The notes under the pieces: model-generated
Database searches by the model: none
What the model saw: the letters and a program-made list of their open reading frames with translations, nothing else
Told to the model about the DNA's origin: nothing
Assembly: GCF_001439635.1 (NCBI RefSeq)
Contig: NZ_LMBZ01000016.1
Coordinates: forward strand, 62,001-126,000
Direction: 5' to 3'
DNA: 64,000 bases
DNA from: Solibacillus cecembensis
GTDB taxonomy: Bacteria; Bacillota; Bacilli; Bacillales_A; Planococcaceae
Translations under genes and position numbers: made by a program
In this document: positions 19,210-27,395 of the stretch, piece after piece
Layout of the letters: each line of letters starts with the position of its first letter
How positions within the stretch are numbered: position 1 is the stretch's first letter

Positions 19210-21288
19210 ATGCGAAAACGGATGTTTGTTTTAGTTTGTATGATGTTATTTATTATAGTTATCGGTAGTGAGAGAGGATATGCTCAGGTAATATCCACTG
19301 ATTTGTCAATAAAACCAACGATTACAAATAAAAAAGTGTCTTTAACAAATGAAATGATTCATTTAGAAGGACCCATTTCAGAAAAGAGCTTTTATTATGA
19401 GTTGTTATCGGATGTGCAACCAGGCGATTATTACGCCCAATTTTATATTAATCATTCGAACTTATTAATTGAGCCGTCTGCAATAACGGTGAAAGTGGAT
19501 GGTGAGCCGATTCAATCCATTTCACTTGCGGAGACAACGACCGAATTTAAGGTGAATTTACCAACAAAGGCGTTAAAGGCGGGTATTCATAGTATTACAC
19601 TTAGCTTTACAGGCTTTTTAAAGGAAGGTATTTGTGTTCCGCAACAATCGACGAGTAACTGGGTAACAGTACAAATTAATTCATTTTTAAATGTTGATGG
19701 CATGACACCAATTGTAGGGAAATCATTATCGAGTTACCCGGATTTATATACAGGAACTCCGAATGAAAAAATACTAGTCGTCGTACCACAGCAAGCGTCG
19801 ATGGAAACAGTAAATGCCGCTTTACAAGTAGCGAATTATTTAGCGCAGAAATCTGCAGAAAATTCCGTACATGTCGTAAAGGAACAAGAGGTGAACTCGT
19901 TAACAAATCATTTTGTATTAATTGGTTTACAACAGGAGTTTTCATCTAATTGGGTAAAGAAAATCATTACTCAAAATGAGCCACCAGAAAAAGGACTGCA
20001 AATTTCGCAATTGAAAGTCGAGAATGAGGGCGCATCAGTCCATGCATTGCTCGTAAATGCGAAAAACGCTGCAGAATTTGACAAAATTGCTGTGTTAACA
20101 ACGCCGTCGATTGTGTCGCAATTAACGGGAGAAAAGATTGTTATTGGGGAAATGCCTGCGGTGAATAAGCATGTTGATTCAAATAATTTGACATTTAAAC
20201 AGCTTGGCATAGTAGATTTTACATTAGATGACCAAATGAATTCGACTAATTCGTATTTTTATTATTTACCAGTGAACAAACATAATGTGACAGATCCTTC
20301 TATTGAATTACACTTAAAATATTCCGATATAATTGCCAATTATGAGGAACTGACAAAACGTCCAGATAGTGCGAGTATTTTAGAGGGGAAAGTAGAATTG
20401 ATTGTCTATTTAAATGGTGTTCCACATGCGGTAGATATGCAAACACTTTCGTCTAAAGGGAATAATGATGTAAAGGTGACCGTGCCATTTGATCCATCTA
20501 TTTTAAAGGATTCGCAAGTGTTAGCAATTCAAGTAGCGGCGAATGGACTTGTCATGCAAAATCCTTGTGTTGCGACAGATCAGAAGAAATGGATTTACGT
20601 TTATGATGATAGTGAATTACGATTACCAATGGCGACAACGGATACGTCAAGTAACCTGACATTCAGCCAATTTCCGTTCCCATTTGCTAAGCATGATAAT
20701 GAATTGACTATCGTTGTGCCAGATGCAGGTGAAGTTTCTGAGGATGAGCTTTTGAGATTATATGGTGCACTTACGACGAATAATGCCACACCGAAAATGG
20801 TGGTTATCAAATCGAGTGATGTAAAAGAGGAGCAACTGAAGAAAGGGAATGTCATTTTCGTTGGCGGTCCTACGATGCATCCGATTTTGGGTGGGGTGGA
20901 CAATCTCGTTATGGGGTATAACAATGGCGTTGCGCAGTTAACGGACCATGGTTTTATCCATACGACGACGGCGATGTTTACTTTTTTACAGCTGAATATT
21001 TGGAATGAAGAGTATGCGATGCTCGTATTTGATAAAATGAGCGATGCAACAAGTTTTTTACCGAAAGAATTACTGAGCTTCATCCGCAACACCGAAATCT
21101 CGTCCAACGTTATTGTGCAAATGAATACTAATCAAATTTTCACGAATGAGCAATGGATGGGTGAAAATGAAGCGCAAGGGAAGACCGTAACGCAAAGTAG
21201 CAATGACTATTATTGGTGGGTCGCTGCTTTCATTGGATTAATGGGTGTTCTAGTGCTATTGATCGTTATCTTTAAGCGCAAGAAATAA
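19210..21288 (+). CDS. ydaN: YdaN-like BcsB-type accessory protein
   Basis: 692 aa. It carries an N-terminal signal peptide, a long extracytoplasmic region of beta-rich (jelly-roll/carbohydrate-binding-like) domains, and one C-terminal membrane helix (YYWWVAAFIGLMGVLVLL) with a short basic tail. This is the layout of BcsB, the partner that helps a processive glycosyltransferase pass its polymer across the membrane. GGAGG ends at 19200, giving better spacing to ATG 19210 than to ATG 19204, but both are possible. It is the last gene of the operon and is followed by a strong terminator. Confidence 0.83.
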   Translation: MRKRMFVLVCMMLFIIVIGSERGYAQVISTDLSIKPTITNKKVSLTNEMIHLEGPISEKSFYYELLSDVQPGDYYAQFYINHSNLLIEPSAITVKVDGEPIQSISLAETTTEFKVNLPTKALKAGIHSITLSFTGFLKEGICVPQQSTSNWVTVQINSFLNVDGMTPIVGKSLSSYPDLYTGTPNEKILVVVPQQASMETVNAALQVANYLAQKSAENSVHVVKEQEVNSLTNHFVLIGLQQEFSSNWVKKIITQNEPPEKGLQISQLKVENEGASVHALLVNAKNAAEFDKIAVLTTPSIVSQLTGEKIVIGEMPAVNKHVDSNNLTFKQLGIVDFTLDDQMNSTNSYFYYLPVNKHNVTDPSIELHLKYSDIIANYEELTKRPDSASILEGKVELIVYLNGVPHAVDMQTLSSKGNNDVKVTVPFDPSILKDSQVLAIQVAANGLVMQNPCVATDQKKWIYVYDDSELRLPMATTDTSSNLTFSQFPFPFAKHDNELTIVVPDAGEVSEDELLRLYGALTTNNATPKMVVIKSSDVKEEQLKKGNVIFVGGPTMHPILGGVDNLVMGYNNGVAQLTDHGFIHTTTAMFTFLQLNIWNEEYAMLVFDKMSDATSFLPKELLSFIRNTEISSNVIVQMNTNQIFTNEQWMGENEAQGKTVTQSSNDYYWWVAAFIGLMGVLVLLIVIFKRKK

Positions 21289-21334
21289 AGGGATTAAAAT
21301 AAGTTAGCAGTCAAATCATGCATATAAAATAGAT

Positions 21335-21370
21335 AGCATCTCCTAGTGCGGTAAAGGGAGATGCTTTTTT
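21335..21370 (+). terminator. Intrinsic terminator of the ydaJKLMN-type operon
   Basis: AGCATCTCC (21335-21343) pairs with GGAGATGCT (21357-21365), followed by TTTTTT. Confidence 0.9.
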
Positions 21371-21590
21371 GGTTATTCATAGCACGACATAATATTGCAA
21401 GAAAATAAAGTCGTGTCATGAATTAAATGAATGCATAACTTTTTTAGTCAAGGAATGTATGGTACTTACCCAAAAATAAATTGCTAAAAGAGAATTTTGA
21501 ACGGTTCCACCCAGTTTTTCTTGAATTTCTTTTATGCAAATGGTAGTGTAAATATACATAGATTGAATAAAATTTAATGAGGTGACCTCG

Positions 21591-22040
21591 ATGAATAAGG
21601 GCCAACGCCATATTCGCATTCGCGATATTATTACAAATAATGAAATTGAAACACAAGACGATTTAGTAGATCATTTAAAAAATGCAGGTTATAACGTGAC
21701 ACAAGCGACGGTTTCACGTGATATTAAAGAATTACATTTAGTGAAGGTTCCGTTACAAGATGGCCGTTATAAATACAGCTTACCTGCGGACCAACGCTTT
21801 AATCCAATCCAAAAATTACATCGTGCATTAGCGGATGCATTTGTATCAATTGATGGGGCGTCCCACTTTTTAGTGATGAAGACGTTACCAGGTAATGCTA
21901 ACGCAATCGGCTCTTTATTAGACCATTTAGATTGGTCCGAAATTTTAGGAACAATTTGCGGAGATGATACGATTTTAATTATGTGTCGTACAGAAGAGGA
22001 CCGAGAAGACATTAAAAATCGTTTATTAGAGATGCTATAA
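21591..22040 (+). CDS. argR: Arginine repressor ArgR/AhrC
   Basis: 149 aa, the same length as B. subtilis AhrC and very similar along its whole length. The N-terminal winged helix ([17 protein letters not shown]) binds ARG boxes. The C-terminal domain ([14 protein letters not shown]) forms the hexamer and binds arginine. It represses arginine synthesis and activates catabolism. The start ATG 21591 is set by GAGGTG at 21579-21584; GTG 21582 is inside that site. It is followed 16 nt later by recN, as in Bacillus. Confidence 0.96.
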   Translation: MNKGQRHIRIRDIITNNEIETQDDLVDHLKNAGYNVTQATVSRDIKELHLVKVPLQDGRYKYSLPADQRFNPIQKLHRALADAFVSIDGASHFLVMKTLPGNANAIGSLLDHLDWSEILGTICGDDTILIMCRTEEDREDIKNRLLEML

Positions 22041-22056
22041 ATCGAGGTGGATTTGT

Positions 22057-23754
22057 TTGTTAAGAGAATTAAGTATTCGCAACTTTGCAATCATTGATGA
22101 TTTAACCGTTAGCTTTTTTGACGGATTAACCGTTTTAACAGGTGAGACAGGTGCAGGGAAATCGATTATTATCGATGCGGTCAATATTTTAGCAGGTGGG
22201 CGCGGTTCAACTGAATTTATTCGACATGGTGAAAAAAAAGCCGAACTCGGTGGATTATTTCAAATTCAAAATGAGCAACATCCAATATTTCGCAAGCTGG
22301 AAGAGCACGGAATCGACGTGGAAGAAGGAACCATTATTTTACGCCGCGATTTGAATGATTCGGGAAAAAGTATTTGTCGTGTTAACGGAAAACTCGTGCC
22401 ATTGACGGTATTACGTGAAATTGGCGGGAGTTTAATTGACATTCATGGACAACATGAAAACCAAGAGTTAATGGACGAGAAATATCATATCCACTTGCTT
22501 GATCACTTTGCGAGCGCAGCACTGCAAGATGTGAAAGTACGCTATAAAACGGCTTATGACACGTATCGCGAGCTCAAAAGAGAAGTGGCTGAACTGAGTA
22601 TGGACGAGCAAAGAATGGCGCAAAAAATCGATTTGTACCAATTCCAAATCCAAGAACTCGAACAAGCCGACCTCAATGTGGACGAAGAAGAGTCACTCAA
22701 TGATGAACGTCGTCGCTTATTGAATTTCCATAAAATTTTTGAACATGCCAATACTGCATATGAAGCGATATCTGGTGAATCAAATGGACTTGATTTTATT
22801 GGCAATGCGATGGAGTCAATGGATCAAATCGTGAATTTAGATGAGACATTTAAAGAGGCGTCTGAAGCAGTAACGACAAGCTTTTATGCACTCCAAGATG
22901 CAGCTTATCAAATTAAAAATGCGTTGGATGATTTGGAGTACGATGCAGAGCGTTTAAATGAGGTCGAGCAGCGCCTTGCACAATATCAAACAATGAAACG
23001 CAAATATGGTACGACGGTTGAAGAAATTTTGACGTACTATGCAAAAATAGAAGAAGAATTAATGCAGCTCATGAATCGTGATGAAACGATGCAAAAAAAT
23101 GAGCAACTCCTTCATGAAATGGAACAGGAATTAGCACAACTGGCGAGTCAGCTAACGCTTATTCGTAAAGAGAATGCACTTGTTTTAAGTGATGCTATCA
23201 TGGAGCAATTGCGCATGTTACATATGGAAAAAGCGAAATTTGTCGTGAATTTCGAGGCCCAGGAGCAGTTTGATGCGAATGGAAGAGACAGCATTGCTTT
23301 TTATATTTCGACCAATGTTGGGGAACCGCCAAAATCCTTGCCAAAAGTAGCATCAGGTGGCGAACTTTCACGGATGATGCTGGCGCTGAAAACGATTTTC
23401 TCGACGTCAAATGGAATTACATCGATTATTTTTGACGAGGTGGATACGGGTGTCAGTGGCCGTGTCGCACAAGCGATTGCTGAAAAAATTGCAGCGATTT
23501 CGGGGAATTCTCAAGTGCTTTGTATTTCTCATTTACCACAAGTGGCTGCGATGGCTGATCACCAATATTATATTAAAAAACAAGTTGAGCATGACCGCAC
23601 ATTTACAACGATTTCTGAAATGCAGGAAACCGAGCGCATAGAAGAAATTAGTCGCATGATGAGTGGCGCAGAAATTACCGAATTAACATTGCAACATGCT
23701 TCTGAGCTTATTCAAATGGCTAATGAACGTAAAAATGCGATGAATGACTTATAA
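22057..23754 (+). CDS. recN: DNA repair protein RecN
   Basis: 565 aa. RecN is an SMC-like ATPase that acts early at DNA double-strand breaks. The N-terminal lobe has Walker A (TGETGAGKSIIIDAV, about residues 28-42). The middle is a coiled-coil hairpin (~150-360). The C-terminal lobe has the signature VASGGELSRMMLALK, Walker B SIIFDEVDTGVSG and the ISHLPQVAAMADHQ switch. TTG 22057 is the start, with GAGGTGG six bases upstream. It ends in a clear terminator, separating it from spoIVB. Confidence 0.96.
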   Translation: MLRELSIRNFAIIDDLTVSFFDGLTVLTGETGAGKSIIIDAVNILAGGRGSTEFIRHGEKKAELGGLFQIQNEQHPIFRKLEEHGIDVEEGTIILRRDLNDSGKSICRVNGKLVPLTVLREIGGSLIDIHGQHENQELMDEKYHIHLLDHFASAALQDVKVRYKTAYDTYRELKREVAELSMDEQRMAQKIDLYQFQIQELEQADLNVDEEESLNDERRRLLNFHKIFEHANTAYEAISGESNGLDFIGNAMESMDQIVNLDETFKEASEAVTTSFYALQDAAYQIKNALDDLEYDAERLNEVEQRLAQYQTMKRKYGTTVEEILTYYAKIEEELMQLMNRDETMQKNEQLLHEMEQELAQLASQLTLIRKENALVLSDAIMEQLRMLHMEKAKFVVNFEAQEQFDANGRDSIAFYISTNVGEPPKSLPKVASGGELSRMMLALKTIFSTSNGITSIIFDEVDTGVSGRVAQAIAEKIAAISGNSQVLCISHLPQVAAMADHQYYIKKQVEHDRTFTTISEMQETERIEEISRMMSGAEITELTLQHASELIQMANERKNAMNDL

Positions 23755-23767
23755 ATTGGGAATACTA

Positions 23768-23802
23768 AAAACGCATCCTGCTGAAACAAGGGATGCGTTT
23801 TT
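23768..23802 (+). terminator. Intrinsic terminator after recN
   Basis: ACGCATCC (23771-23778) pairs with GGATGCGT (23791-23798), extended by A and T runs on the two flanks. Confidence 0.9.
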
Positions 23803-23831
23803 AGCTATAAATGAATAAGAATAAGCATTAT

Positions 23832-23861
23832 TTATTTCGAAAAATTATTTTTTCGAAATAA
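23832..23861. repeat. Perfect 13-bp palindrome in the recN-spoIVB gap
   Basis: TTATTTCGAAAAA (23832-23844) is the exact complement of TTTTTCGAAATAA (23849-23861), with a 4-nt loop. No T run follows. A related stretch, TTCGAAAAACATTATTT, lies about 140 bp downstream at about 23971-23987. It could be an operator or a decayed hairpin element; no function is assigned. Apart from these and the promoter signal at 24083, the 330-bp gap shows nothing else. Confidence 0.45.
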
Positions 23862-24082
23862 TATTGGTATCTTTTCCAATTTCACGTTGAAACTGAAATT
23901 TATCCGTTTATTTTGGTGGGAAAACATTTTTTTAGTAAATAAAAAGTGAAAATTATCCAAAATAATTACTTCGAAAAACATTATTTCACACGGAAACGCA
24001 TGGTGTATGTCTTTTAAAGATTCACAAAATTATTCGTTAAGTTCGATACAAAATCAATTTCAAATACACCAAAAAATTTCCG

Positions 24083-24112
24083 TTCATAACTCATCCAAAC
24101 TGTCACATAGTA
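24083..24112 (+). promoter_or_regulatory. Candidate sigma-G promoter of spoIVB
   Basis: TTCATA (24083-24088) and CATAGTA (24106-24112) with a 17-bp spacer match the forespore sigma-G consensus (TGHATA / CATWMTA) at 5 of 6 and 6 of 7 positions. It lies 21 nt before the spoIVB start. SpoIVB of B. subtilis is a sigma-G (and sigma-F) gene, which fits. Confidence 0.55.
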
Positions 24113-24133
24113 AGCAAACAGAGGAGGTGAAAT

Positions 24134-25063
24134 ATGAAGCAAAGGTTGCGATCATTACTCGTCGTCGTATTATTTTTAGCATTTCCATTACAAGGCTTTG
24201 CAAAGGAATTAATTCCAATGGGTCAATCCATCGGTGTGCAGCTCCAATTGCCTAATGTTTTTGTCTCACATGATGTTTTGCTGGATTCAGGTGAATGGCT
24301 AAAACAGGGAGATCAAATTACGAAAGTTAATAATGAAACACTTTCTGACGTTACGGTGTTGAAAAATCAAAAGAAAGATGTAGAATTAACGGTTGAGCAA
24401 AAATCGGGAACAAAGAAAGTGAGCATAACAAAAGATCAACTTTTTAATTTAATGCCCTTTTTAAAAACAGAAACAGATGGAATCGGTACGCTAACATTTA
24501 TCGACCCGCAAACAATGGAGTATGGCGCATTAGGGCATCAAATTGTCGACTCCATTTTAAAACAACCGCCACAATTTGATGAAGGCTCTATTTTTACAGC
24601 ATCCATTTCTCAGGTGAAAAAGAGCGTGCCCGGTCAGCCAGGCTATAAAATTTCGATCGTCAATAAATCATTAACACCACTCGGCACTGTTGCAAGTAAT
24701 GAGCTTTACGGTATTTTTGGAAAATGGGAACAACCGCTACAACACAGTGTGCATCCGGCGCTAGAAATTATACATGCGGATGAATTAAAAGAGGGGCAAG
24801 CTCAATTATTAACGAGCATTGATGGAGAAAATGTAGAAACATTTGAGATTGAAATTAATAAGCAAGATGGGAATACGTTTACATTTTTTGTGACAGACGA
24901 ACGATTAATTCGAAAAACGGGAGGAATTATACAAGGGATGAGTGGTAGCCCGATTATACAAGATAACCGATTTGTAGGGGCTGTAACGCATATGTTCGTG
25001 GAAGAACCGACAAAAGGCGCAGGAATTTTAGTAATCGAAATGCTGAAAAAAAGCCCGAATTAA
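24134..25063 (+). CDS. spoIVB: SpoIVB serine peptidase (stage IV sporulation protein B)
   Basis: 309 aa, clearly shorter than the ~425 aa B. subtilis protein. SpoIVB is secreted from the forespore and starts the cascade that lets SpoIVFB cleave pro-sigma-K. It has an N-terminal signal/anchor (residues 1-22), a compact PDZ-like domain (~45-110: DSGEWLKQGDQITKVNN), then the S55 peptidase domain with His135 in GALGHQI and the nucleophile in QGMSGSPI (Ser270/Ser272 region). The PDZ part appears shortened. GAGGAGGTG precedes ATG 24134, and the gene is monocistronic between two terminators. Confidence 0.92.
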   Translation: MKQRLRSLLVVVLFLAFPLQGFAKELIPMGQSIGVQLQLPNVFVSHDVLLDSGEWLKQGDQITKVNNETLSDVTVLKNQKKDVELTVEQKSGTKKVSITKDQLFNLMPFLKTETDGIGTLTFIDPQTMEYGALGHQIVDSILKQPPQFDEGSIFTASISQVKKSVPGQPGYKISIVNKSLTPLGTVASNELYGIFGKWEQPLQHSVHPALEIIHADELKEGQAQLLTSIDGENVETFEIEINKQDGNTFTFFVTDERLIRKTGGIIQGMSGSPIIQDNRFVGAVTHMFVEEPTKGAGILVIEMLKKSPN

Positions 25064-25072
25064 GAACCTATT

Positions 25073-25106
25073 GACTACACTTATTAAATAAGTGTAGTCT
25101 TTTTTT
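25073..25106 (+). terminator. Intrinsic terminator after spoIVB
   Basis: GACTACACTTA (25073-25083) pairs with TAAGTGTAGTC (25089-25099), followed by TTTTTTT. Confidence 0.92.
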
Positions 25107-25137
25107 ACTTTCTTTATTAAAATTGTACATACGTGCA

Positions 25138-25245
25138 TTCGACAAAAGGGGAGAATTAACGCTATTATTGTCGATATAATGTGAAATTATAATGCTTGAT
25201 GCTCATTTTTTAATGTTTTAAAGGGTTTTTTTAAATATTGTCGAA
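25138..25245. promoter_or_regulatory. Three 0A boxes upstream of spo0A
   Basis: The Spo0A~P box TGTCGAA occurs perfectly at 25239-25245 (+) and, on the minus strand, at 25138-25144 (TTCGACA on +). A one-mismatch copy, TGTCGAT, lies at 25169-25175. Clustered boxes in front of spo0A indicate autoregulation, as known in B. subtilis. The 335-bp gap between spoIVB and spo0A is thus mostly control region. Confidence 0.65.
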
Positions 25246-25247
25246 AA
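25220..25247 (+). promoter_or_regulatory. Candidate sigma-H promoter of spo0A
   Basis: AAAGGGTTT (25220-25228) matches the sigma-H -35 (RWAGGAWWT) at 8 of 9 positions. CGAAAA (25242-25247), 13 bp later, matches HGAATW at 5 of 6. It overlaps the third 0A box. B. subtilis spo0A has a sigma-H sporulation promoter controlled by 0A boxes, so the arrangement is plausible. Confidence 0.42.
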
Positions 25248-25441
25248 CTCACTAATGTGAAAGCAAAAAAGGCGGGTTGCTAGACAAAATAATAAAGGCT
25301 ATTTTTCTTCGCAATAATTTCAATTTCGATGACAGACAGTACAATGTGATGAAAGCTTTCATTTTTCACGGTACTTGGATGAAATAGGTCGTGTGGATTA
25401 GTAGATACCTGAATAAACTTAAAATTAAAGGGGGATTTTGT

Positions 25442-26233
25442 TTGACGAAAGTAAAAATTGCGATTGCGGATGATAATCGTGAACTCGTAAAAACGATGGA
25501 ACTGTTTTTTAAAAATCATGCTCAAATTGAAGTAGTCGCGACGGCAGCAAATGGGAAACTATGTATTAAAATGTTGGAAGAGCATAAGATAGACGTTTTA
25601 TTGCTAGATATTATCATGCCACATTTGGATGGACTTGCTGTGTTAGAAGCCATGTACAATGACGAACGTTGCGGTGAAACTCAGGTCATTATGTTAACGG
25701 CTTTTGGACAAGAAGATGTGATGAAACAGGCTGTCAATTATGGTGCTTCATATTTTATGTTAAAGCCTTTTGAATTTGAACAGCTTGTACAAAAAATACT
25801 TCATTGCGCGGGCCAACAAGTCGAGGTGGAGAAACGAAAAAGCGTTTTACAACCAAATTCGTCAGCAAAACTTGATCAACGTCAACTAGATACAACGATT
25901 ACGTCCATTATTAAAGAAATCGGTGTTCCTGCTCATATTAAAGGGTATTCCTATTTACGTGAGGCAATCCAAATGGTTTACCATGATATCGAGTTACTTG
26001 GCTCGGTAACGAAAATTTTATATCCAGAAATCGCCAAGAAATTTAATACAACGCCATCACGTGTAGAGCGTGCTATCCGTCATGCTATCGAAGTCGCATG
26101 GAACCGTGGTAGCTATGAGTCTATTTCTGAGCTATTTGGCTACACAGTGCATCATATGAAGTCGAAACCTACAAACTCAGAATTCATTGCCATGATTGCG
26201 GACAAGATTCGCATTGAGATGGTGGCGAGTTAA
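25442..26233 (+). CDS. spo0A: Sporulation master response regulator Spo0A
   Basis: 263 aa (B. subtilis 267). The receiver domain has the acidic pocket ADDNRE (residues 9-14), phospho-acceptor Asp56 in [10 protein letters not shown], Thr in MLTAFGQED and Lys in LKPF. A short linker leads to the C-terminal DNA-binding effector domain ([16 protein letters not shown], then [17 protein letters not shown]). TTG 25442 is the start, with AAGGGGG seven bases upstream; the B. subtilis gene also uses a non-ATG start. The last ~55 bp of the gene are duplicated at 27581-27635, suggesting an element integrated at this 3' end without breaking the gene. Confidence 0.97.
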   Translation: MTKVKIAIADDNRELVKTMELFFKNHAQIEVVATAANGKLCIKMLEEHKIDVLLLDIIMPHLDGLAVLEAMYNDERCGETQVIMLTAFGQEDVMKQAVNYGASYFMLKPFEFEQLVQKILHCAGQQVEVEKRKSVLQPNSSAKLDQRQLDTTITSIIKEIGVPAHIKGYSYLREAIQMVYHDIELLGSVTKILYPEIAKKFNTTPSRVERAIRHAIEVAWNRGSYESISELFGYTVHHMKSKPTNSEFIAMIADKIRIEMVAS

Positions 26234-26236
26234 GCC
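26181..26236 (+). repeat. Probable left attachment site (spo0A 3' end)
   Basis: From GAATTCATTGCC through the stop codon, this stretch is repeated at 27581-27635 with one substitution and one single-base deletion. An uninterrupted identical block of 31 bp begins TGATTGCGGACAAGATTCGC. It is read as an att core, because an integrase relic lies immediately downstream. Confidence 0.65.
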
Positions 26237-26321
26237 TGGTACAATGTGATTTGGCAGCGAATGGCTATCGGAGAATGACCGGTAAACTTATTATATTTAA
26301 CGATTATATTACGTATACGAT

Positions 26322-26370
26322 AACGCCTTCTTAAACAGTTTTTAACGCTGTTTGGTGAGGCGTATTTTTT
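26322..26370 (+). terminator. Intrinsic terminator downstream of spo0A
   Basis: AACGCC...AGGCGT forms the outer stem and AAACAG/CTGTTT (26333-26338 / 26348-26353) the inner stem, followed by ATTTTTT ending at 26370. The integrase relic begins at the next base. Confidence 0.75.
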
Positions 26371-26782
26371 ATGGCGTTAAGTCCGTTTTTAGTAGAGATT
26401 GCCCGTTACATACTCGATTGTTCAGCGAAAGGTCTATCGAAGAAAACGCTAAGTTCGTATGAACAAACTTTAAAACTATTTGCGCGTTATCTCGAAGATA
26501 TATTCGAAGTTAATGACGTTAAGAGCGTCACAGGGGAGCACGTAAAGGCTTATATCCGTTCAATCGAAGAAAGGGGGCAAGTTTGAAGTAAGCGCTGCTG
26601 ATAAGCCCGTCAACTACCCGGAGCGTCGTGGCGATTATGGTAAACCCGTTAGCAAAACGACGATAGCAAACTATGTACGCAATATCAAAGCGTTTTATTC
26701 GCAGCTTTACAACGAGCAAACTATCCGTAAAAATCCGTTGAAGGATTTAAAGAACGTAAATGGAAAGGAGAAAAATGTATAA
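26371..26782 (+). pseudogene. Integrase relic (tyrosine recombinase N-terminal SAM-like domain), frameshifted
   Basis: Two reading frames together give the N-terminal core-binding (phage integrase SAM-like) domain of a tyrosine recombinase. The first is 26371-26586 (GLSKKTLSSYEQTLKLFARYL, then TGEHVKAYIRSIEERG in pieces). The second runs from about 26577 to the TAA at 26780 (SKTTIANYVRNIKAFYSQLY, then IRKNPLKDLKNV). The shift falls at a run of five G near 26573. The catalytic domain with the R-H-R-Y residues is wholly missing. Its place next to the duplicated spo0A tail is where an integrase normally sits beside its attachment site. It is surely non-functional. Confidence 0.8.
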
Positions 26783-26969
26783 TAAATCGATAGTTAAAGA
26801 TTTTCAATAGAACTAATTTACGAAGGATCATACGGATGAACTCATGTACTATAAACAGTTATTGATAAATTTATAACTCATTCACCACAATGAATTGTTT
26901 GTTTACTTGAATATATGTTAAAAATAGGGTTATATATAATATATAAAATAAGTGAAGGTGGTATTTGAT

Positions 26970-27350
26970 ATGGGGCTATTCGATGGGTTAATAGGAAATG
27001 CAACCGAAGTGAATTTAGATAAATTACAGGATGAATTAAAAGAATTATTGATACCTAACGAAACAATAAAAAACGCATACAAAGTTATAAGAGATACGTT
27101 TATCTTTACGGATAAGAGGCTCATATTAATTGATAAACAAGGGGTAACTGGAAAGAAAACCGAGTATCATTCAATTCCTTACAAAAGCATACTTCATTTT
27201 TCTGTTGAAACTGCGGGGACATTTGATTTAGAAGCAGAGTTAAAAATATGGGTTTCGGGTAACACGTTGCCGATACAGAAAAACTTTAATAAATCGACTA
27301 ATATTTATAAAGTTCAAAGCGTATTAGCGGAATATGTTTTAGAACAATGA
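26970..27350 (+). CDS. Bacterial PH-domain protein
   Basis: 126 aa. Nearly the whole protein matches the bacterial pleckstrin-homology fold (bPH_1/YvbH type): an N-terminal helix (DKLQDELKELLIPNETIKNAY) then the strands DTFIFTDKRLILIDKQG, KTEYHSIPYKSILHFSVE and ELKIWVSG. The biological role of these small proteins is unknown; they are often found near mobile or defence genes. The start ATG 26970 has GAAGGTGG nine bases upstream. It lies between the integrase relic and the duplicated spo0A tail, so it may be cargo of the lost element. A terminator follows closely. Confidence 0.8.
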   Translation: MGLFDGLIGNATEVNLDKLQDELKELLIPNETIKNAYKVIRDTFIFTDKRLILIDKQGVTGKKTEYHSIPYKSILHFSVETAGTFDLEAELKIWVSGNTLPIQKNFNKSTNIYKVQSVLAEYVLEQ

Positions 27351-27357
27351 TTAAGCT

Positions 27358-27395
27358 GAACGGTCAACATTTTATTATGGTGGTCGTTCTTTTTT
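27358..27395 (+). terminator. Intrinsic terminator after the PH-domain gene
   Basis: GAACGGTCA pairs, with G-U pairs, with TGGTCGTTC (27381-27389), followed by TTTTTT. Confidence 0.7.

Noticed and set aside
21416..21435. ARG-box-like sequence CATGAATTAAATGAATGCA upstream of argR
   Set aside because: Only the left half fits the AhrC consensus and the inverted half is missing; not reported as an operator.
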